This document shows positions 17,682 to 25,417 of a stretch of DNA of 41,319 nt, in pieces. The stretch's first letter is position 1. Every line of letters begins with the position of its first letter. Source of the stretch: an uncultured Bacteroidota bacterium (GTDB lineage: Bacteria > Bacteroidota > Bacteroidia > Chitinophagales > Saprospiraceae); NCBI GenBank assembly GCA_903933805.1, contig CAIZLM010000269.1, positions 1-41,319 of the forward strand, in the 5' to 3' direction. The position numbers were made by a program, and so were the translations under genes. Under the pieces are notes generated by a model that made no database searches, had not been told where the DNA came from, and saw only the letters and a list, made by a program, of their open reading frames with translations.

Positions 17682-18617
17682 ATGCTTAGTCGCCGCAGCG
17701 TTCGAATTAAAGTGATGCAACTCTTGTACATGCTCAACCGAGATGAGCAACTTACCCCCAAAGATGTTGTTAAAATTTACAAAGAGGGGACTTGGAAAGC
17801 TTTTGAACTCTATATTTTCCAACTCTATGTGCTCTTGCGTGTAGCCCAATACGCAGAAAAAGATGCGGAAATTCGCGCTGCTAAATTCCTCCCAACCGAT
17901 AACGACAAAGCATTTGACCCTCGGCTGAGCACCAACGACTGCACTAAAAGTCTCGCCAACCACGTCGATTTTCTTAATTTGGTAAAAAAATACCAAATCA
18001 ATGTTGGTATTGACGAAGATCACATTCGCTCCCTCTATCAGTCTTTCACTGCTACGCAGGAATACAAAGATTATTTGGCCATCGAAAACCCGGTAACCGC
18101 CGACAATGCCAAAGTAATGCTCGACCTGTACAGGTTCTTGGCCAGCAGTGACTTGTATTCCGACATGTCTGAAGACCGTTACAATAATCTGGCTGATGAC
18201 GAGTCTCTCGTGAGCGGCGCAATGAAAAAAACGCTCAAAAACTTCCCTGTCAGTGGTAAATTTTTCGAAGAACATGAGCCTTCAGATGCAACAGTGCTAG
18301 AATTCGGCGAGGAATTGCTGCGCAAAACTTGTTCGGAAGACCAGAAGTTGTTTGCCGATATTGAGCCTACGCTCAAAAATTGGGACGCAGAGCGTGTCGC
18401 CATCCTCGACATGATCATGCTCAAAATGGCACTCTGCGAACTGCTGCATTTCCCCACCATTCCCACCAAAGTGACCCTGAACGAATTCGTAGAAATATCC
18501 AAAATCTATTCAACAGATAAAAGTAAAGAGTTTATCAACGGCATCCTCGACAGACTTATGAAGGAGTTGTTGGAAAAAGGCCGAATCGTCAAAGAAGGCC
18601 GAGGTCTTATTGAGTAA
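17682..18617 (+). CDS. nusB: Transcription antitermination factor NusB (long Bacteroidota form)
   Basis: NusB binds boxA RNA with NusE (S10) and promotes antitermination, especially in rRNA operons. This product has 311 residues, about twice the size of E. coli NusB (about 140). The opening LSRRSVRIKVMQLLYML (2-18) is the standard first helix. The conserved C-terminal core lies at about 235-295 (NWDAERVAILDMIMLKMAL, then TIPTKVTLNEFVEISKIYST), which fixes the identity. The intervening 170 or so residues are a helical insertion normal for Bacteroidota. The rRNA methyltransferase gene starts 6 bp after its stop, so the two are an operon with a shared link to rRNA synthesis and modification. Confidence 0.95.
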   Translation: MLSRRSVRIKVMQLLYMLNRDEQLTPKDVVKIYKEGTWKAFELYIFQLYVLLRVAQYAEKDAEIRAAKFLPTDNDKAFDPRLSTNDCTKSLANHVDFLNLVKKYQINVGIDEDHIRSLYQSFTATQEYKDYLAIENPVTADNAKVMLDLYRFLASSDLYSDMSEDRYNNLADDESLVSGAMKKTLKNFPVSGKFFEEHEPSDATVLEFGEELLRKTCSEDQKLFADIEPTLKNWDAERVAILDMIMLKMALCELLHFPTIPTKVTLNEFVEISKIYSTDKSKEFINGILDRLMKELLEKGRIVKEGRGLIE

Positions 18618-18623
18618 ACTACA

Positions 18624-19562
18624 ATGATCGCCAAACTCGAGCCGTTTTACAACAGACTTACCAAAAATAGCAAGCACCTCGGCAAATGGGCTCGAAGGGT
18701 GGGCGTGCAGTGTTACCGGCTGTACGACAATGATATCCCTGGAACACCCCTGGCCGTTGACTTGTACGAAAATATTGTCCACGTCGCTGAATATGAGCGC
18801 GACCATGGTATGTCGCTGGAAGAACACGCAGACTGGCTTGCGGCCTGTCTGGACGTTATCTCCAAGGTGCTGGATATCCATCCGAGCAGTATTTACCTCA
18901 AATTCCGCCAGCGCCAAAAAGGCGCTAAGCAGTACGAACGGTTCTCAAGAATCGGCGCTGAATTTATTGTCCGGGAAAATAACCTGAAATTTATTGTGAA
19001 CCCAACCGATTACCTCGATATCGGGCTTTTCCTCGACCATCGAATAACCCGCCAAATGGTCAGAGAAAGTGCTTCAGGCAAACGAGTGCTCAACCTTTTT
19101 GCCTACACCGGCTCTTTCTCCGTGTATGCTGCTGCCGGTGGCGCCAAACAGACCCTGACCGTGGATATGAGCAATACGTACTTACAATGGGCCGACCGTA
19201 ACCTGGCGCTCAACGGGTTCTCTGGCGATGAACATCGGCTCCTTCAAGCAGATGTTTTACAATGGCTGAAACAACCTACGCCACAACAATTTGACCTGAT
19301 CGTCATCGACCCGCCTACTTTTTCCAACAGCAAACGCATGGATGGCACGCTCGATACCCAACGTGACCACGTATGGATCCTGAATCAGGCCCTCCAATGC
19401 TGTGCTCCAGGAGGGGTGATTTGGTTCTCCACCAACTACAGAAGGTTCAAACTCGCGACTGAACACATCAAAGCTTCCAATATTCAGGATATCACCAAGC
19501 AAACCATTCCGCCCGATTTTCGAAATGAACGCATCCACCAGTGCTTTAAAATTTGGAAGTAA
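18624..19562 (+). CDS. rlmK: 23S rRNA methyltransferase, stand-alone RlmK-type (predicted m7G2069)
   Basis: The 312-residue protein matches the C-terminal half of the E. coli fusion RlmKL across its length. FYNRLTKNSKHLGKWARR (8-25), the QRQKG segment, NPTDYLDIGLFLDHRITR, NLFAYTGSFSVYAA (SAM-binding motif I), VDMSNTYLQWADRNLALNG and the catalytic-type IDPPTFSNSKRM all follow the RlmK order. RlmK makes m7G2069 in 23S rRNA; in gamma-proteobacteria it is fused to RlmL (m2G2445). Here there is no THUMP/RlmL part, so this is a free RlmK. The N-terminal 100 residues are the RlmK-specific domain, not a PUA domain as in RlmI. It lies 6 bp after nusB. The position specificity is inferred from homology. 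Confidence 0.88.
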   Translation: MIAKLEPFYNRLTKNSKHLGKWARRVGVQCYRLYDNDIPGTPLAVDLYENIVHVAEYERDHGMSLEEHADWLAACLDVISKVLDIHPSSIYLKFRQRQKGAKQYERFSRIGAEFIVRENNLKFIVNPTDYLDIGLFLDHRITRQMVRESASGKRVLNLFAYTGSFSVYAAAGGAKQTLTVDMSNTYLQWADRNLALNGFSGDEHRLLQADVLQWLKQPTPQQFDLIVIDPPTFSNSKRMDGTLDTQRDHVWILNQALQCCAPGGVIWFSTNYRRFKLATEHIKASNIQDITKQTIPPDFRNERIHQCFKIWK

Positions 19563-19565
19563 TAG

Positions 19566-19583
19566 GTTGCGTTTAATCGCAAC
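19566..19583. terminator. Small hairpin between convergent rlmK and rlmB
   Basis: GTTGCG, a 6-base loop and CGCAAC form a short perfect stem 3 bp after the rlmK stop, in a 37-bp gap between converging genes. The stem is only 6 bp and no T-tract follows, so it is a weak terminator candidate. Confidence 0.35.
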
Positions 19584-19599
19584 GACTTAGGCGGTGCAA

Positions 19600-20343
19600 C
19601 TAGGCCCCTGCAAGCCGCTGCCGCATCGCTTCATACAGTAAAATGCCCGCAGCTACGCTGACATTAAAAGAGTCAAAATCAGTTATTTGCGGAATTTTTA
19701 CCACTTGATCCGACATTTTAAGCAATTTTGGATGCACGCCTTCCCCCTCTGAGCCCATCAAAATTGCCGTGGGTACCGTAAAATCAGCCTTATAAATCGG
19801 TATTGATCGCTCCGTGAGTGCCGTGGCGATCACCTGAACGCCACATTCCCGCAACCAATCCACGGTGCTGAACAAGCTTTTTACCCTACACACCCGTATG
19901 CGAGCAAGCGCGCCAGCAGAGGCTTTCATCGCGTCCTCATTGGCAAGGGCTGAACCGGACTGCGGAACAATAACGGCATGCGCACCGGCACACTCCGCCG
20001 AACGGCAGATGGCGCCAAAGTTCCGAACGTCTGTCACACCGTCCAACATAACCAATAGCGGAACCTCACCGGCTTCAAAAACAAACGGTAGTACATCTTC
20101 TATGGACTGAAATTCCACCAGTGCCAAGTGCGCAACCACACCTTGGTGCTGGCCTTTGACCATTTTACTGAGCTTTTCCCGCGGAACAACCTGCAACGGA
20201 ATGCCGTACTCCTTCGTCAGGTGCCGAATTTCTTTTTCCATTTCTCCTCTTTCCCCTTGTTGGAAAAATACTTTTTCAACCGCTTTTCCGGCACGTATTG
20301 CCTCGGTGACAGGGTGATGGCCGTAAATCAGATTTTTATCCAT
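19600..20343 (-). CDS. rlmB: 23S rRNA (guanosine-2'-O)-methyltransferase RlmB (TrmH/SpoU family)
   Basis: RlmB methylates the 2'-O of G2251 in the peptidyl-transferase P-loop of 23S rRNA. The 247-residue protein has the N-terminal L30e-like RNA-binding domain (about 1-75, beginning LIYGHHPVTEAIRAG) and a SPOUT domain. The three SPOUT motifs are present: DGVTDVRNFGAICRSAE with its Asn-Arg pair, ILMGSEGEGVHP and SFNVSVAAGILLYEA. The length is normal. It lies 56 bp downstream of pcm on the same strand and converges on rlmK, so two 23S methyltransferase genes face each other. The family is certain; the exact target among TrmH-type enzymes is very likely RlmB. Confidence 0.92.
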   Translation of the reverse strand: MDKNLIYGHHPVTEAIRAGKAVEKVFFQQGERGEMEKEIRHLTKEYGIPLQVVPREKLSKMVKGQHQGVVAHLALVEFQSIEDVLPFVFEAGEVPLLVMLDGVTDVRNFGAICRSAECAGAHAVIVPQSGSALANEDAMKASAGALARIRVCRVKSLFSTVDWLRECGVQVIATALTERSIPIYKADFTVPTAILMGSEGEGVHPKLLKMSDQVVKIPQITDFDSFNVSVAAGILLYEAMRQRLAGA

Positions 20344-20399
20344 ATTGTTGCAAAAATAATTCTTTTCCAGCGGGCTGTGCCCTATTCCACCATTTATAT

Positions 20400-21053
20400 C
20401 TATTCACCCACTTTGTTCAACCCTTCCAAAAACGGAACAAAGCGGAAACGATCAAATCTTTCTTCCTGAAATTCGGTCTCTGACAAACGCCGAATGCGCA
20501 ACATCTCCTGTACCGCTCCGCCAACAGGAATGACCAAAATACCCCCCACCGCAAGTTGTTGCTTCAACGGGTTTGGAACAATGGGTACGCCCGCGGTAAC
20601 GATAATCTTTTGGTAAGGAGCGTACTCCCGTAAGCCCATTGACCCATCTCTGAAAAAACAGTAAACGGTGTGGAAGCCCATCTCCACCAACAGATTTTTG
20701 GCGTTGACATATAGGGCCTCCTGCCTTTCAACGGTATAAACCCGGGCGCCCAATGCTGCTAAAATTGCCGCTTGGTAGCCCGACCCGGTTCCAATTTCAA
20801 GTACCTTGTCGTTGCTTTTTATGTCGAGCAACACCGATTGGTACGCCACCGTGTATGGCTGTGAAATGGTCTGCTCATGCCCAATCGGGAACGGTTTGTC
20901 TTCGTAAGCATGTGCTTCAAAAGCGTTTTCCAAAAAAAAATGTCGGGGGACCAAACCCATGGCCGTTAAGACGGTTTCATCGGTGATACCCCGGCCGCGG
21001 AGGGTGTCCACCATGCGCTTGCGCAGTCCTTTGTGTCGATATGTGTCGTTCAA
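20400..21053 (-). CDS. pcm: Protein-L-isoaspartate O-methyltransferase
   Basis: The product methylates L-isoaspartyl residues in aged proteins using SAM, starting their repair. Its 217 residues begin NDTYRHKGLRKRMVDTLRGRG, as in Bacteroidota homologues, which places the start at a TTG (21051-21053). The first internal ATG, at residue 14, would cut into this conserved region. The family hallmark HEQTISQPYTVAYQ, the SAM-binding VLEIGTGSGYQAA and the later VTAGVPIVPNPLKQQLAVGG and PVGG segments are all present. No signal peptide; cytosolic. It is the first gene of a likely pcm-rlmB operon. Confidence 0.94.
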   Translation of the reverse strand: MNDTYRHKGLRKRMVDTLRGRGITDETVLTAMGLVPRHFFLENAFEAHAYEDKPFPIGHEQTISQPYTVAYQSVLLDIKSNDKVLEIGTGSGYQAAILAALGARVYTVERQEALYVNAKNLLVEMGFHTVYCFFRDGSMGLREYAPYQKIIVTAGVPIVPNPLKQQLAVGGILVIPVGGAVQEMLRIRRLSETEFQEERFDRFRFVPFLEGLNKVGE

Positions 21054-21130
21054 AAACAGTGTTTGACGGCTTTTTCAGCCATTTTCTGTATTATTTTGTG
21101 AATGAGCAGCGAAAGTACGGTTTGAAAAAA

Positions 21131-21138
21131 TAATTTTG
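21131..21138 (+). promoter_or_regulatory. Putative -7 box for the phosphohexomutase-rpiB operon
   Basis: TAATTTTG matches TAnnTTTG and lies 110 bp before the ATG at 21249. No -33 TTTG is seen at normal spacing. Low confidence. Confidence 0.28.
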
Positions 21139-21248
21139 CCCTGTCTGAGACAGTCTTTGTCGGGTTTATTGTTCCCAACAACGCCGCCAATCATGCTGGC
21201 CCGGTCACTTTTTCCCAATGCAGCGCAAAATTTAACCCACACAACAAT

Positions 21249-22652
21249 ATGGCAATTCCAATCAAATTTGGCACCGATGGATGGCGAGCAATCATCGCCG
21301 ACGACTATACCGTGGACAATGTGAAGCGGGTGGCGGAGGCCACAGCGCTGTTCATGAAAAAACACAACATGAAAAAGGCGGTCATCGGCCACGATTGTCG
21401 CTTCGGTGGCTTGCTGTTTGCCACGACCACGGCCCAGGTGTTGGGTGCGTACGGCATTCAATGCCACATCACTACTTCAGGTTTCGTCAGCACTCCCATG
21501 GTGAGCCTGGGTGTTGTTAAGTTAAAAGCCAACCTCGGGATTGTCATCACGGCCAGCCACAATCCGCCTTCTTACAACGGTTACAAACTGAAAGCTGCTT
21601 ACGGCGGTCCTATGATTCCCGCCGATGTGACCGAAGTGGAAAATATGATTCCCGAGGCATGCACACTCCGTGAGCTGCCTGCTGTGCAGTACCTGAAAGA
21701 TAAAAAATTATTGAAAGAGGTTGATCTCGAAACCATTTACCTCAAACACGCCAAAAAGAATTTTGACTTCAAACTGATCAAAGCTGGCGCCGGTAAGATC
21801 GCCTACGATGCCATGTATGGCGCCGGACAAAATATTGTCAAAAAACTGCTGCCCCGCTGCGTGTTTTTGCACTGTGATGACAATCCGGGCATGCACGGGC
21901 AGGCGCCTGAGCCCATCCACCGGAACCTCTCGTTGCTCAGCGAAACCATCAAAAAGAACCCGAAAATTACCGCAGGCCTGGCCAATGATGGCGATGCAGA
22001 CCGTATCGGCATGTACGACGAGGATGGTCAGTTTGTGGACAGTCACCACCTGTTGCTGATACTACTTTTGTACCTACACCGCTACAAGGGTATGACCGGA
22101 AAAGTCGTATTCACTTTTTCCGTAACGGATAAAATGAAAAAAATGGCCGAAAAATTTGGCCTGCCGTATGAAATCACCAAAGTCGGATTCAAGTACATCG
22201 CCGAAATTATGACCAAAGAGGATATCCTTGTCGGTGGCGAAGAATCAGGCGGCTTGGCAGTAAAAGGTCATATTCCGGAGCGCGATGGCGTTTGGATGGG
22301 CCTGCTGGTGTTTGAGTTTATGGCCCGAACCGGAAAAACACTCAAAGGCCTTGTGCAGGAAGTGTACGAAGAAGTGGGTGCATTCGCCTTCGAACGCGAT
22401 GACTTACACATCACCGAAGCACAGAAACAGCAGGTGATCAAAATGTGCAACGACCGTGCATACAAATCCTTCGGCTCCTACACCGTAAAGGCTGTGGAAG
22501 ACCTCGATGGATGGAAGTTTATTTTTGGTGATGAAAAATGGGTGATGATCCGTGCCAGCGGTACCGAGCCGGTACTGCGGGTGTACGCCCAAGCGCCCTC
22601 ACTTGCAGAATGCCGCGTTATACTTGACGCTGCAAAAGCAACCATTCTTTGA
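21249..22652 (+). CDS. Phosphoglucomutase/phosphomannomutase family protein
   Basis: The enzyme moves phosphate between C1 and C6 of hexose phosphates, feeding glycogen, cell-wall and nucleotide-sugar synthesis. The 467-residue protein has all four alpha-D-phosphohexomutase domains. The phosphoserine loop is TASHNPPSYNG (101-111; Ser103), the metal loop DGDADR (247-252), the sugar-specificity loop GEESGG (330-335) and the phosphate-binding RASGTEP (435-441). GEESGG is typical of glucose/mannose-accepting members rather than GlmM, so GlmM is less likely. No signal peptide. rpiB follows 22 bp later on the same strand, so the two sugar-phosphate enzymes form an operon. Whether glucose- or mannose-phosphate is preferred cannot be told. 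Confidence 0.93.
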   Translation: MAIPIKFGTDGWRAIIADDYTVDNVKRVAEATALFMKKHNMKKAVIGHDCRFGGLLFATTTAQVLGAYGIQCHITTSGFVSTPMVSLGVVKLKANLGIVITASHNPPSYNGYKLKAAYGGPMIPADVTEVENMIPEACTLRELPAVQYLKDKKLLKEVDLETIYLKHAKKNFDFKLIKAGAGKIAYDAMYGAGQNIVKKLLPRCVFLHCDDNPGMHGQAPEPIHRNLSLLSETIKKNPKITAGLANDGDADRIGMYDEDGQFVDSHHLLLILLLYLHRYKGMTGKVVFTFSVTDKMKKMAEKFGLPYEITKVGFKYIAEIMTKEDILVGGEESGGLAVKGHIPERDGVWMGLLVFEFMARTGKTLKGLVQEVYEEVGAFAFERDDLHITEAQKQQVIKMCNDRAYKSFGSYTVKAVEDLDGWKFIFGDEKWVMIRASGTEPVLRVYAQAPSLAECRVILDAAKATIL

Positions 22653-22674
22653 TTATTCTCTATATACAAGCACC

Positions 22675-23103
22675 ATGAAAATTGCAATAGGCTGCGACCA
22701 TGCAGGCTTCCCCTACAAAGACGGTATCATCGCCATGCTCCAGGCTCAAGGCCACATGGTGCAAGACTTTGGCACCCACTCCACACTATCGGTTGATTAT
22801 CCCGACTTTGCCCATCAGGTGGCCGAGGCCGTAGAAAATGGACAAGCCGAACGCGGTATCTTGCTTTGCGGCAGTGCCAATGGCGTCGCCATTACCGCCA
22901 ATAAACACCAACAAATTCGCTGCGCCATTTGCTGGAACGAAGAATTGGCAGCCCTCGCACGCCAACACAACAACGCCAATGTAATCGCATTGCCCGTCCG
23001 TTTTGTACCCGAAATACTCGCTCAAGCCATGGTCCGTATTTTTATTACCGCAGATTTTGAAGGCGGGCGACACGCAACAAGGGTGGATAAAATTGCCTGC
23101 TGA
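22675..23103 (+). CDS. rpiB: Ribose-5-phosphate isomerase B
   Basis: RpiB interconverts ribose-5-phosphate and ribulose-5-phosphate in the pentose phosphate pathway. The ATG at 22675 gives 142 residues beginning MKIAIGCDHAGFPYKDG, the usual start; the open frame upstream overlaps the mutase and is not used. The DHAG motif (8-11), the DYPDFA segment (41-46) and GILLCGSANG (61-70), with catalytic Cys65, are all present, as are the Arg/His-containing NVIALPVRF region and C-terminal phosphate-binding residues. The length is normal. It forms an operon with the upstream phosphohexomutase. The related LacAB isomerases lack this exact pattern. Confidence 0.95.
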   Translation: MKIAIGCDHAGFPYKDGIIAMLQAQGHMVQDFGTHSTLSVDYPDFAHQVAEAVENGQAERGILLCGSANGVAITANKHQQIRCAICWNEELAALARQHNNANVIALPVRFVPEILAQAMVRIFITADFEGGRHATRVDKIAC

Positions 23104-23271
23104 TGGCCTTCAGACGATTACAACACCTTCGCCGTAAGGGCCTTTGCACGCTTAACGTTTGAAAAACAATTTTCTTCCCACTCGGACACTTCAAAATCCG
23201 GATATTTGCACCAGATTTTCTACTCAGCAGACATCCGAAACTCAAATGTGTGCGCACTTCGTAACAACTAT

Positions 23272-24951
23272 ATGAAACTTAAACTATTGATTTTTGTGTT
23301 GTTGGCAGCCATAAACCTGCCCGCCCAAACAGAAATACAACCCGATACAAGCCGCAAAGACGGAACCGCCGCGCTGCTAATCGGCCCCGGAAAACGAAAA
23401 AAACGTACCTACTCGCTGCCCGACGCCAAGCCTTACGCGCTCGGAATTAAAGCAGCAGACTTGAAATCATTGATGTACGTGCTGACCGCTGACTCCCTCC
23501 AAGGCCGTGAAACAGGTCAACTGGGCCAACAAAAAGCTGCGCAATTCATCGCACAACAATTTAAAACAGCCGGTATTCCTGCAAAAGCTGACCGAAATTC
23601 GTACTTTCAAAAAATCCTGCTCCGAAGCGATTCTTGGGCTGATATCGGCTTGACCGTCGGAACACAGGAATTCCGAAACAGAACAGATTTCTATGCGTTT
23701 CCAGCCTATACAACGGATGTCCCTTCCCTCGAATTGAAAGAGGTCGTTTTCGTCGGTTATGGTATCGAAGACACCAAATACAATGATTATGAAAAAGTGG
23801 ACGTGAAAGGCAAGGCCGTGGTCTATTACGACGGAGAACCCCTTGGAACTGACGGCATGTCGCTCCTCACAGGGTCAGAATTCCGCTCCCCTTGGTCGGT
23901 AGATTGGCGCAAAAAAGTGCAATTGGCCAAGCAAAAGGGCGCCACCATGGTTTTTGTCATTGACCCAATGTTTGATGAAAATGTCAAAAAAAATCGCAAA
24001 CAAATCTCTACGTATGGCTGGAAACCGGTCGGTACAGAGGGGGCGATCTCTAAAAAACCAGACGTAATCAACTGCCTTTTTATTACCCAGGCAGTCGCCA
24101 AAGTAATCTTGGGCGAAAAAGGAGACAAGGTTCAATCGGAACTGGCCGACCTCAAGGGTGGAAAGAAATTCTCCCCCGTGAAGGTGAAAACAAAAATGAT
24201 CGTTCGACTAGACAAAGAAAGCAAAAACCTGGAAGGGTCAAATGTGCTGGCTGTAATCGAAGGCATGGACTCGGTGCTCAAAAAAGAATATGTTTTTGTC
24301 ACAGCACACTACGATCACTTGGGAATGCCCGATAGCACAGTCATCTACCACGGCGCCGACGACAATGCCAGCGGAACCTCCGGTGTCATCGAGATTGCAC
24401 GCGCTTTTCAGGAAGCAAAAGAAAAGGGCGTCGGCCCAAAACGAACAGTGGTTTGTATGCTGGTCAGCGGTGAGGAAAAAGGACTCCTCGGCTCCCAGTA
24501 TTACACAGAATTCCCACTTTTCCCCTTGGATCGAACCGTCGCAGATATTAACATTGATATGATTGGCCGATTGGACGAACGCCATGCAGAAAATCCCAAT
24601 TATGTCTATGTCATCGGGTCAGACCGGTTGAGTACAGAATTGCACGACATCAGTGAAATGCAAAACGACGAAAATACCAAAATGGAACTCGACTACCGCT
24701 ACAATGCCAAAGACGATCCAAACCATTATTACGAACGCAGCGATCACTATAATTTTGCTGAAAAGGGCATTCCGGCAATTTTTTACTTCAACGGAACGCA
24801 CCCTGATTACCATAAACCAACGGACACCGCTGACAAAATCAATTTTGACGCACAAGCCAAACGAACCCAGTTGGCTTTTTTCACCGCCTGGGAAATTGCC
24901 AACCGACCAACCCGCTTGTCGGTGAACGTGCCCCAAGAAAAAAAGAAGTAA
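23272..24951 (+). CDS. Secreted M28-family zinc metallopeptidase
   Basis: From the ATG at 23272 the product has 559 residues with a signal peptide (about 1-18, MKLKLLIFVLLAAINLPAQ). Residues about 140-325 hold a PA-type (protease-associated) insertion, and the M28 catalytic domain follows. Zinc and catalytic residues are visible: His346 in TAHYDHLG, Asp363 in GADDNASG, Glu401/Glu402 in SGEEKGLLG, Asp429 in NIDMIGR and His514 in DYHKPTDT. The enzyme should be an extracytoplasmic aminopeptidase or carboxypeptidase; its preference cannot be deduced. It stands alone, 168 bp after rpiB. Its TAA stop codon is formed by the first bases of repeat copy 6, so the protein's C-terminal lysine-rich tail (PQEKKK) may have been set by that insertion. 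Confidence 0.93.
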   Translation: MKLKLLIFVLLAAINLPAQTEIQPDTSRKDGTAALLIGPGKRKKRTYSLPDAKPYALGIKAADLKSLMYVLTADSLQGRETGQLGQQKAAQFIAQQFKTAGIPAKADRNSYFQKILLRSDSWADIGLTVGTQEFRNRTDFYAFPAYTTDVPSLELKEVVFVGYGIEDTKYNDYEKVDVKGKAVVYYDGEPLGTDGMSLLTGSEFRSPWSVDWRKKVQLAKQKGATMVFVIDPMFDENVKKNRKQISTYGWKPVGTEGAISKKPDVINCLFITQAVAKVILGEKGDKVQSELADLKGGKKFSPVKVKTKMIVRLDKESKNLEGSNVLAVIEGMDSVLKKEYVFVTAHYDHLGMPDSTVIYHGADDNASGTSGVIEIARAFQEAKEKGVGPKRTVVCMLVSGEEKGLLGSQYYTEFPLFPLDRTVADINIDMIGRLDERHAENPNYVYVIGSDRLSTELHDISEMQNDENTKMELDYRYNAKDDPNHYYERSDHYNFAEKGIPAIFYFNGTHPDYHKPTDTADKINFDAQAKRTQLAFFTAWEIANRPTRLSVNVPQEKKK

Positions 24952-25108
24952 CTGGTTGGCGTGGTCGCGTCTGAGACAAAAAAGTGGCCATTTTTTGCCA
25001 GACGAAGCGGATTTTTGTAGGCCGTAGCAGCGCTACAGTCAAAAAAATCTGCGAAGTATGGCGGAAAATGGGCCTTTTTGGGCCAGACAGCGTGTCACCT
25101 AACCAGTT
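24949..25108 (+). repeat. Dispersed palindromic repeat, long form, copy 6
   Basis: This 160-bp copy begins TAACTGGTTGGCG and ends CACCTAACCAGTT. It contains the GCGTCTGAGACAAAAAA left motif, the internal near-palindrome around GTAGCAGCGCTAC and the GGGCCAGACAGCG right motif. The TAA at its first position is the stop codon of the M28 peptidase gene. Confidence 0.95.
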
Positions 25109-25417
25109 CAAAATACAACTATTAACGGCAAATGTCGCCTGTTTTTTCCATTTTCACCGCAAATATCCGGTAGGAAGTGGTGAGCACGGTTCATTTGCTG
25201 GGGCAACACACACACACCCGTCAGGGTAGGGCACAGAAAATGAATACTTATTTTATACATTTGACAATTCTCTGCCCTGCGTTAACCAGAAAACAGCCAT
25301 TTTTGCCGACGTAAAAAACATTTATTGAAAAAAATCGTCTAATAAGGACACAACAACCTTCGGTCGAGCTAATTTCATTCGGCTGCACCCAAACACTAAG
25401 GTACTTACATACTCGAA
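25109..25417. other. Intergenic region upstream of the BatA-like gene
   Basis: About 310 bp without a gene. A candidate -7 box lies at 25256-25263. A run of alternating CA (25206-25217) and A-rich stretches are present; nothing else was recognised. Confidence 0.5.
25256..25263 (+). promoter_or_regulatory. Putative -7 box for the BatA-like gene
   Basis: TACATTTG fits TAnnTTTG and lies about 155 bp before the ATG. A -33 element is not clear. Confidence 0.28.

Noticed and set aside
21141-21160. CTGTCTGAGACAG palindrome upstream of the phosphohexomutase
   Set aside because: It shares a few bases with the repeat's left motif, but the rest of the element is missing; treated as chance.
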